Both the position numbers and the translations under genes were made by a program. The notes beneath the pieces are model-generated. The model was given only the letters and a program-made list of their open reading frames with translations, had not been told where the DNA came from and ran no database searches. Of a stretch of DNA of 64,000 bases, positions 57,636 to 64,000 are shown one piece after another. The stretch is taken from contig NZ_CP159992.1 in assembly GCF_040702995.1 (NCBI RefSeq), positions 4,303,501 to 4,367,500 of the forward strand. The letters are read 5' to 3'. The first letter of the stretch is position 1. The number at the start of each line of letters is the position of its first letter. The DNA is from Paenibacillus sp. AN1007. GTDB taxonomy: Bacteria; Bacillota; Bacilli; Paenibacillales; Paenibacillaceae.

Positions 57636-58530
57636 CTCCAGTCACTTGCAAGAATTGATCTTCCAACGTACGAGTCACACTGCGAATGCCGTAAACCTGC
57701 ACGCCTTCACGTACCAGTCTGGCATTCACCTCCGGAATCTGTTCCCGTGAGAGAGACATGACGATAACGTTACCCTGAATAACGGCCTCTCCCTCCAAAA
57801 GTTGGACAGCACGCTCAGCCTCATTCACTTCAAAGGCAACTTCAGTTAAAGCATCTGAACTCTGCTCATCCCGCAGATTTCGAACATCGATCAGTTTGCC
57901 GTTCTGAATAATAGCCACGGTGTCACACATCAATTCCATCTCGGACAACAGATGGCTCGATACAAAGACGGTGATCCCTTCTTCATGCGTGAGAAGCCGC
58001 AGATAATCTCTCAGCTCCCTAATCCCCTGAGGGTCCAGACCATTGGTTGGCTCATCCAGAACAAGCAGCTTAGGTCTATGTAGTATAGCCTGTGCGACAC
58101 CAAGACGCTGGCGCATACCCAAGGAATAGGTTTTGACCTTGTCGTGAATGCGGGCTGTCAAGCCTACACGCTCAATGGTTTCTGTAATGCGCTCCTTGGT
58201 AACACCCGGCGACATGCGGGCAAAGTGCACCAGATTCTGGTATCCGGTCAGAAACTTGTACATTTCCGGATTTTCTACTATTGCGCCTACCTGGGATATG
58301 GCCTTTTCAAACTCATTCTTCACACTGTGTCCAGAGATCAAAATATCTCCTTTACTAATGGACATCAAACCGACCATCATACGAATAGTCGTTGTTTTCC
58401 CCGCGCCATTCGGTCCTAAAAAACCAAAAACCTGCCCCGGAGAAATATCCAGGGTCAGGTCGCTGACCAATGATCGGGAGGAAATGATTTTACTGACACC
58501 CTGAAGTCGGACAACCGGCTCCTGCTGCAT
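57619..58530 (-). CDS. ABC exporter ATP-binding protein
   Basis: 303-residue ATPase with GFLGPNGAGKTTTIRMMVGL (Walker A), the signature YSLGMRQRLGVAQAIL, LVLDEPTNGLDPQG (Walker B) and the switch His in VFVSSHLLSEME. A regulatory C-terminal DUF4162-like segment follows (about 225-300). GGAGAGG precedes ATG 58530. Pairs with the permease at 56835-57635 as a two-gene exporter. Confidence 0.93.
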   Translation of the reverse strand: MQQEPVVRLQGVSKIISSRSLVSDLTLDISPGQVFGFLGPNGAGKTTTIRMMVGLMSISKGDILISGHSVKNEFEKAISQVGAIVENPEMYKFLTGYQNLVHFARMSPGVTKERITETIERVGLTARIHDKVKTYSLGMRQRLGVAQAILHRPKLLVLDEPTNGLDPQGIRELRDYLRLLTHEEGITVFVSSHLLSEMELMCDTVAIIQNGKLIDVRNLRDEQSSDALTEVAFEVNEAERAVQLLEGEAVIQGNVIVMSLSREQIPEVNARLVREGVQVYGIRSVTRTLEDQFLQVTGGGGIG

Positions 58531-58560
58531 TCAATCCTCTCCTTCATGGACGGGCTTATG

Positions 58561-58809
58561 TTATGCCCGTTTCTCATATGAGCATAGTGTATCATAATCT
58601 TTAGTATATTGTCCTGCAAACTGGGATTTCCCTTCTCGTTTTGACTCAACTACACACGCTTCACAGTATCCAAGCGGCATTTCACTCCGATAAAATCCGG
58701 TACGAAACACGTGATTGCCTCCGCAGCCCTCATCCTTCAAGGCTTCGTCTCTGGCGACCGACACAATCATCCCACAACTGACACAGTAAAAGCGGCCCGT
58801 TTCATTCAA
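58561..58809 (-). CDS. Small cysteine-rich (zinc-ribbon-like) protein
   Basis: 82-residue protein with CVSCGMIV (CxxC) and CGGNHVFRTGF, then YCEACVV (CxxC), giving a likely four-to-six-ligand zinc site. GGAAGGTATTCC precedes ATG 58809, so a GGAAGG ribosome site is present. No membrane segment. Lies 31 bp upstream of the exporter ATPase gene in the same direction and could be co-transcribed. Function unknown. Confidence 0.7.
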   Translation of the reverse strand: MNETGRFYCVSCGMIVSVARDEALKDEGCGGNHVFRTGFYRSEMPLGYCEACVVESKREGKSQFAGQYTKDYDTLCSYEKRA

Positions 58810-58959
58810 TGGAATACCTTCCCCTCACAGGGAGCCTCTGGTCCCCTGTTATTTGTCGTTAGACGCTGAAAATTGATACATTTTGTATCCTAATTCGTAA
58901 TTTACTTGACACCGGGACTATTGTCAAGCTTTTTAAGCATAAAAACAGGGCCGAAACTA

Positions 58960-59005
58960 AAAAAAGCGCTATAAACGCGACAAAAGTCTCGCATTTACAG
59001 CGCTT
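58960..59005 (-). terminator. Terminator of the envelope-polysaccharide run
   Basis: Minus-strand AAGCGCTGTAAATGCGA / TCGCGTTTATAGCGCTT hairpin followed by TTTTTAG, 100 bp after the stop at 59106. Confidence 0.85.
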
Positions 59006-59105
59006 GATTAGGGACTAATGATACAAATCGGTCCGGTCAACCTTCAAATACATAACATAATATGTAACAGTCGATTCATTCACTGCTGTTATGCAGCAGA
59101 ATCGC

Positions 59106-59618
59106 TCACGACTTATTTTCAGTGTTGGTATTCCTCTCATCAGGATAATACCACAGCAGCGTCCATTCCTTACCATCCTGTACCAGATAACACATCTGCA
59201 CTAGATCAAATTCCCCAAAGGTTCCGGAATACGTCTGTGTAACTTTTATTTTGTAAGCTTCCGGAAAAGGTTTCACGCCTTGAATGATCTGCACATCGAA
59301 CTCCCGCTCCGGCGATTCCATCTGTAATTTAAAGGTCTGCACACCAAAATGCTGCATGAAAATATGCGCCCTGTTCTGGACATAGGCACTCTTCGGGAAT
59401 CGTTCTTTCATTAATGGATGAAACAGCTCCCAGGAGCTCCCGAAGTCACCTGATTGCTCGTATTTATAGAACTCTTCCGCTGCTGCTGCAGCCTCATCAG
59501 GGGCATCTGCACGGAACAGTGCGGGTAAGCTCCTGCCGATGAGCCACAGTAAAAGCAGCACGAACAATATAAAAACAATCCTTTTGAGCATTGTATTCCG
59601 ATTTCTTCTTCGCAGCAT
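59106..59618 (-). CDS. Membrane-anchored hypothetical protein
   Basis: About 170-residue protein starting MLRRRNRNTMLKRIVFIL. One N-terminal membrane helix (about 10-28) is followed by an extracytoplasmic NTF2-like or DUF4878-like alpha/beta domain (DEAAAAAEEFYKYEQSGDFG to KEWTLLWYYPDE). ATG 59618 follows GGGGG; the longer frame to 59771 would overlap the vanZ-like gene. Last gene of the LCP-vanZ run. Function unknown. Confidence 0.68.
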   Translation of the reverse strand: MLRRRNRNTMLKRIVFILFVLLLLWLIGRSLPALFRADAPDEAAAAAEEFYKYEQSGDFGSSWELFHPLMKERFPKSAYVQNRAHIFMQHFGVQTFKLQMESPEREFDVQIIQGVKPFPEAYKIKVTQTYSGTFGEFDLVQMCYLVQDGKEWTLLWYYPDERNTNTENKS

Positions 59619-59716
59619 AATCCAGCCCCCTTGTCCTGCTATCCCATAATTATGATGGTTGGCAGACAAGTAGAAGTTCAATGGGACAGGAAACTGCATT
59701 TCCTGGGAAATCCATT

Positions 59717-60271
59717 TTATTTTTTGGTAAATAAAGCTCTGATCCCGGTATAAATCGCGATCCCGCAGCACCCGCCGATCAAATCCACACCGACATCCCA
59801 GATTGAACTTGTCCGATTAGGACTGAACTGTTGGATATATTCGTCGGTGGAGGCAATGATCACTACAATGACCAGGGCCGTAATAATACAGGTCATTACA
59901 CGTACTCTCTTGTATCGCAATCCTCCATAAACCAGCACGGCGAGTACAGCATACACAAACAAATGTGCAGTTTTACGAAATACAAACTCGATAAACGCGT
60001 AAGGTCTCTGCTGCAGCGAATACTCATGACCATTATAAAACAGGTGCACATCGGGTAGTGTAACCCCGATGTGCACCTGTTGGGTTAATCGATGAAGCCA
60101 CGGCTGAATGTCCTGCTGCTGATAGGATTGACCGGATAACGACCAGATGACAGCAATCCAGCATCCAGCCAGCATCAGCCAAAAAATATAGGTGTATGCT
60201 CGAGGCTTTCGCTGCTGTTTTCGTATTTTACTTGCTTTCCGTCCCTCCGTCTTGAGCAATGTTTTCACCAC
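59717..60271 (-). CDS. VanZ-like membrane protein
   Basis: 184-residue protein with about five helices and the VanZ pattern: FWLMLAGCWIAVIWSLSGQS, KTAHLFVYAVLAVLVYGGL and the acidic STDEYIQQFSPNRTSSIWDV motif. VanZ-family proteins affect resistance to some lipoglycopeptides, but most have no assigned role. It follows the LCP gene by 26 bp, which suggests an envelope function here. ATG 60271 has a GGAAAG site. Confidence 0.85.
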   Translation of the reverse strand: MVKTLLKTEGRKASKIRKQQRKPRAYTYIFWLMLAGCWIAVIWSLSGQSYQQQDIQPWLHRLTQQVHIGVTLPDVHLFYNGHEYSLQQRPYAFIEFVFRKTAHLFVYAVLAVLVYGGLRYKRVRVMTCIITALVIVVIIASTDEYIQQFSPNRTSSIWDVGVDLIGGCCGIAIYTGIRALFTKK

Positions 60272-60297
60272 TTTCCTTGCTGTACTGCAGACTATCT

Positions 60298-61216
60298 TTA
60301 CGGCTCCAGATGCTGCTTCAGTATTCCATGAATGCGATCCTTTTCCTGCTGATTGACGATAAAATAATAAATTCCGTTGATTTTCTCACCCTTACCCTTG
60401 ATTTCTACCGTATCAATCTCTTCTAGATCACCTGGATAGTCCAGAAGCAGCTCTTTCATCTCATCAAATGTTAGATCAGTCCTGACATGTGTTCCCAGTT
60501 CATCAAGCATATTCTGAAGATGAAGCACACTGGAGAACTGCATCGTATTCTTCAGCAACTGTTTCAGCACCTCCCGCTGACGATCATTACGGCCCAAGTC
60601 TCCCTTCGGATCATCGTAACGCATTCTGGAGAACCCGAGTGCTCGCAGCACCATCCAGGTGGATACTGCCCTGCTCATACCGTCTCCCTTCATAATCAAA
60701 GGCAAAAGGGTTATTCACATCTACTCCACCTAACAGATCAATAATTTTGGAGAAGCCCTCCATATCTACTTTCATGTAATAGTGAATGGGCGTGCCCAAA
60801 AATTGCTCCACGGTAGCCAGAGACATATCCACGCCTCCAAAGGCGTACGCATGATTGATCTTGTCTTCGGTGCTGCGCCCCACTATTTCCGTTCGCGTAT
60901 CCCGCGGAATATTAAACATAAGCACTTTCTTTTTCCCCGGATTTACACTTAGAACAATCATTGTATCCGAACGGCCTCTGTCATTCGGGCGCTCATCCAC
61001 CCCTAGGATTAGTGCATTGAAAGGCTCTTTGCGGTTGATATCCACCTGAAGTCCGCCTCTCTCATCAGTTACCGCAACAGGCTGCACCGGATTGCGCGGC
61101 TCATATATCTGATCTGCGGTTGATTTGACCGATTGATAGAGATAGATGGCGTAACCGAATACAACGATAACAAACAGCGAAACCAGCCATGCTGTCCATT
61201 TCATCCACTTTTTCAT
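60298..61216 (-). pseudogene. LCP (LytR-CpsA-Psr) cell-wall polymer ligase, frameshifted
   Basis: Envelope protein attaching polymers such as teichoic acids or polysaccharides to peptidoglycan. It has a short cytosolic start (MKKWMKWTAW), one membrane helix and an LCP domain with ILGVDERPNDRGRSDTMIV, NIPRDTRTEI and INHAYAFGG. In the frame starting at 61216 the protein ends early (stop at 60611). The rest of the LCP domain (LGFSRMRYDDPKGDLGR and onward, to 60298) is in another frame. An extra base at about 60641-60652 would explain this. With it corrected, the protein is full length and belongs with manC-ugd. Decay versus sequencing error is not resolved. Confidence 0.82.
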
Positions 61217-61257
61217 GGGGATCTTCCTCACTCATATTCTTAATATTCATCAGCCCG

Positions 61258-62589
61258 TCAAATGATCGCTGCTGCTTTCCCTTCCAGCTTGGTCAGACTT
61301 GGACGTCCCACCGAGTAATATTGGATGGCAGATGCCTGAATCTGTTCTGCACTGTAAACATTGCGGCCATCAATCATAACCGGCACCTTCATCATTTTAG
61401 CTAATGCATTCAGATCTACCTGGGCAAACTCTTTCCATTCCGTCAGCACACAGATTGCATCTGCACCCTCGGCAGCTTGGAGCGGATTATTCCCCCACGA
61501 GATGGAGGTTATGTCGATCTCTTTACGGAAGTTATCTGCTGCAATCGGATCATACGCTTTGACTGCAGCTCCAGCATCTATTAAGTATTGAATAATATCA
61601 ATGGCCGGAGCGTCACGAACATCGTCCGTATCCGGTTTGAACGCAAGCCCCCAGACCGCAATCGTTTTACCAGCCAGTGACCCGATCGCTTCCTCCAGCT
61701 TGTAAATGACCTGCATACGCTGATCCTGATTCACCTGCACGACGGATTTCAACAGCCTGAAATCATAATCGACCATGCCTGCAATCTGGATCAGCGCCTG
61801 CGTATCTTTGGGAAAACAAGATCCTCCATAACCGATACCCGCCTTCAAAAAGGAAGCCCCAATGCGCTTGTCATACCCCATGCCTTCTGCAACGCGTGTA
61901 ACATCAGCTCCGACTTTCTCGCAAATATTCGAAATCTCATTAATAAATGAGATTTTGGTTGCCAGAAATGCGTTGGAGGCATATTTAATCATTTCGGCCG
62001 AGCGGATGTCTGTGATGACCAGATTGTTGGTCAATGGGCGATGAAGCTTCTTCAACGTTTGAATGGCCCGATTACTGCTGGTTCCGATTACAATCCGGTC
62101 GGGGTTCAGCGTATCCTTGATCGCCGATCCTTCACGCAGAAACTCGGGAACCGAGGCCATGTCGAAGGGCTGAGAAGATATGCTGCGAATGAGATCACGA
62201 ATACGGTCATTGGTACCTACAGGGACGGTGCTTTTGGTCACGATTATTTTGTAGCTTTCGATGTGGGTCCCGATTTCGTACGCTGCCTGCTCTACATAAC
62301 TCAGGTTGGCCTCGCCATTAGGAAGAGATGGAGTGCCTACCGCAATAAATACAATGTCCGCCTGGTGTACTGCCTCACCGATCTTGGAAGTGAAGGATAA
62401 TTTGCCTGCCTGCATATTGGAGGTCATCAACTCTTGAAGACCAGGTTCGTAGATGGGCACGACGCCCTTGTTCAGCATCTCTACTTTGTCCTCATTGTTG
62501 TCTACACAGATGACCTGATTGCCGATCTCCGAAAAGCATACCCCCGATACAAGACCTACGTATCCCGTTCCAATCACCGCAATATTCAT
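61258..62589 (-). CDS. ugd: UDP-glucose 6-dehydrogenase
   Basis: About 443-residue NAD-dependent enzyme oxidising UDP-glucose to UDP-glucuronate for acidic polysaccharides such as teichuronic acid. It has the Rossmann motif MNIAVIGTGYVGLVSGVCF and KSTVPVGT, then ASVPEFLREGSAI. The catalytic Cys is in IGYGGSCFPKDTQAL, with the C-terminal GLAFKPDTDDVRDAPA. ATG 62589 overlaps the manC stop (ATGA), so the longer frame to 62634 is not used. Confidence 0.95.
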   Translation of the reverse strand: MNIAVIGTGYVGLVSGVCFSEIGNQVICVDNNEDKVEMLNKGVVPIYEPGLQELMTSNMQAGKLSFTSKIGEAVHQADIVFIAVGTPSLPNGEANLSYVEQAAYEIGTHIESYKIIVTKSTVPVGTNDRIRDLIRSISSQPFDMASVPEFLREGSAIKDTLNPDRIVIGTSSNRAIQTLKKLHRPLTNNLVITDIRSAEMIKYASNAFLATKISFINEISNICEKVGADVTRVAEGMGYDKRIGASFLKAGIGYGGSCFPKDTQALIQIAGMVDYDFRLLKSVVQVNQDQRMQVIYKLEEAIGSLAGKTIAVWGLAFKPDTDDVRDAPAIDIIQYLIDAGAAVKAYDPIAADNFRKEIDITSISWGNNPLQAAEGADAICVLTEWKEFAQVDLNALAKMMKVPVMIDGRNVYSAEQIQASAIQYYSVGRPSLTKLEGKAAAII

Positions 62590-63983
62590 CTTGTTTTCCT
62601 CCAATTCACGCAATTTTGTAAAATATCCTGCCACTCCATCTCAACGCGCACGATATCCTCTTCTACCAGTTCTCGGCCCATCTGCACCTCGATAATTTCG
62701 AGTTCTGTCACTGCCTTTACACTGTGTTTCCCGCCTGCAGGAATCACAACGACATCCCCCTGATGAAGTGGCCTCAGCTCACCATCCAGAATGAACTCAC
62801 CTCGACCCGAGACAACGGTCCAAACTTCATTTCGCTCGAGATGGTACTGATAAGAAAAGTTTTTATTTGGCTCGATGATAATGCGCTTGGTTAGTACCTC
62901 TTCTCCTTTGACATTGCGTGTATAATCCAGAACCTTGTAACAGCCCCAGCGGCGTTCCTCATACATAGGTCGCTCAGCGCTATCCTTCAGCACCTCTTTA
63001 ATCTGCGGACTTGCCTCTTTCTCACTAACGAGAATCCCGTCAGGACTTGCCGCGACGATAAGATTGGATACGCCCAGCACACATACCGGAATGTTTAATT
63101 CATTGATCAGATGTGTATTGACGGTACTGTTCGTCATGACACCTTTGCCTACAATATGGGTGCTCATCTCGTCCGTCAGTGTGTTCCATGTGCCCAGGTC
63201 TTTCCAATATCCTTCATACGGTGTGACGACAATATGACGAGCCTTCTCCACCACCTGGTAATCAAAGCTGATTTTCTGCAATCTGCCGTACTGCTTCAGC
63301 ATTTCTTCATATTGAATGGGCAGCTCCAGTGAAATCAGCAGATTGATTAGATAATTCAGCTTGAATGCAAAAACCCCGCAATTCCAAAGGGCAGATTGTT
63401 CAATCATCTCTGCCGCTTCAGCTTCACGGGGTTTCTCATGAAAACGGGATACTTTGGTGTAACGCTCGGATTGCTTGGTTTCAAGCTGCTCTGGAATGAT
63501 ATATCCATACTTCTCGGAAGGATACGTCGGTTTTACTCCAATTAAGGCCAGTTCTGCACCGGACTCGTGCAGCACGCTCTCCAGCTCTGTAACTTTATAA
63601 AAAAAGGATTCGTCCACGTAGGGATCAACGGGAAGCATCACGACCGTTTCATTTAAGCCGGCTCCCTGCACGGAGTATAGATATACGGCTGCCAAAGCAA
63701 TGGCAGGAAAGGTGTCCCTGCGTTCAGGCTCCACAACCAGATCTACGTCATAACCCAGCTGGCTTCTCAAAATTTCCACCTGAGGTTTGCTCGTTGCAAT
63801 CACTGCCTGCCCACCAAGCCCTGTACGTTCCAGCTGCCTCCATACGCGCTGTACCATCGATTCCGTCTGTCCATCTTCACCTTCAAGTACTTTCAAAAAT
63901 TGCTTGGACCTTGTGTCGTTGGACAACGGCCATAACCTTTTGCCCGATCCGCCGGATAGAAGTACAATTCTCAAAGCAACCAC
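62586..63983 (-). CDS. manC: Mannose-1-phosphate guanylyltransferase/mannose-6-phosphate isomerase
   Basis: About 465-residue type II bifunctional enzyme making GDP-mannose. The nucleotidyltransferase domain has LSGGSGKRLWPLSN and VMLPVDPYVDESFF, FHEKPREAEAAEMI and VVTPYEGYWKDLGTWN. The C-terminal cupin isomerase domain (about 345-465) has RRWGCYKVLDYTRNVKGEE and YQYHLERNEVWTVVSGRGEF. Start may be GTG 63983 or TTG 63974; both follow GGAG. At the window edge, so an upstream partner may be cut off. With ugd, LCP and VanZ-like genes it suggests envelope polysaccharide synthesis. Confidence 0.93.
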   Translation of the reverse strand: MVALRIVLLSGGSGKRLWPLSNDTRSKQFLKVLEGEDGQTESMVQRVWRQLERTGLGGQAVIATSKPQVEILRSQLGYDVDLVVEPERRDTFPAIALAAVYLYSVQGAGLNETVVMLPVDPYVDESFFYKVTELESVLHESGAELALIGVKPTYPSEKYGYIIPEQLETKQSERYTKVSRFHEKPREAEAAEMIEQSALWNCGVFAFKLNYLINLLISLELPIQYEEMLKQYGRLQKISFDYQVVEKARHIVVTPYEGYWKDLGTWNTLTDEMSTHIVGKGVMTNSTVNTHLINELNIPVCVLGVSNLIVAASPDGILVSEKEASPQIKEVLKDSAERPMYEERRWGCYKVLDYTRNVKGEEVLTKRIIIEPNKNFSYQYHLERNEVWTVVSGRGEFILDGELRPLHQGDVVVIPAGGKHSVKAVTELEIIEVQMGRELVEEDIVRVEMEWQDILQNCVNWRKTR

Positions 63984-64000
63984 TCCAATTCGTGTATTCG

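Overview
The window looks like a chromosome segment of a Paenibacillus-type endospore-forming Firmicute. The support is a mid-G+C backbone, AGGAGG-type ribosome sites before nearly every gene, spore genes (H-type SASP, GerAB-type germination permease), a CIRCE-controlled groESL, leucine T-box leaders, a Fur box, and gene order matching the Bacillus subtilis groESL-ydi-gcp region. No rRNA, tRNA or CRISPR array was seen.

Layout. 0-21 kb is transport and catabolism: a glycine-betaine ABC importer (5' end cut by the window) with two tandem binding domains on its permease; a Fur-boxed siderophore lipoprotein; a damaged UgpBAE-like operon; a KimA-like potassium transporter; RhaD; small enzymes and regulators; and an AraC/LacZ divergent pair. 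Two copies of a roughly 110-nt element, each ending in its own terminator, sit at 12.4 and 16.2 kb. A four-unit foldback repeat lies at 21.7 kb. 22.2-30.4 kb is a visibly AT-rich island: a three-gene operon (small charged protein, Z1-type ATPase, AspBHI/Mrr-like nuclease), an IS3-family element, decayed phage-like scraps and a tyrosine recombinase abutting groEL. In B. subtilis the BsuM restriction-modification island occupies the same position next to groEL.

30.4-44.8 kb is the conserved core: groEL-groES, tatC-tatA, moaB, moaC, a 5-formyl-THF cyclo-ligase, a YdiF-like ABC-F ATPase, a seven-member DnaA-box cluster, leuA behind two consecutive T-boxes, and tsaD-rimI-tsaB-tsaE. 44.9-51 kb has a spore and DNA-repair theme: sspH, Ku, a CatE-like dioxygenase, then a germination permease, a stand-alone ATP-dependent DNA ligase and a LigD-type polymerase as one run. 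Sequences resembling sigma-G promoters precede the sspH group, ku and the permease.

51-64 kb holds membrane and envelope genes: YitT, cardiolipin synthase, a CNNM/CorC-type protein, an AI-2E-family exporter, an ABC-2 exporter pair, and an envelope-polysaccharide run (manC, ugd, LCP ligase, VanZ-like protein, small membrane protein).

At least five otherwise well-conserved genes each carry one apparent single-base frameshift: the UgpB-like gene start, the UgpA-like permease, the integrase 5' end, the ABC-F C-terminus and the LCP gene. Sequence error is as likely as gene decay, so function should not be judged from these breaks alone.
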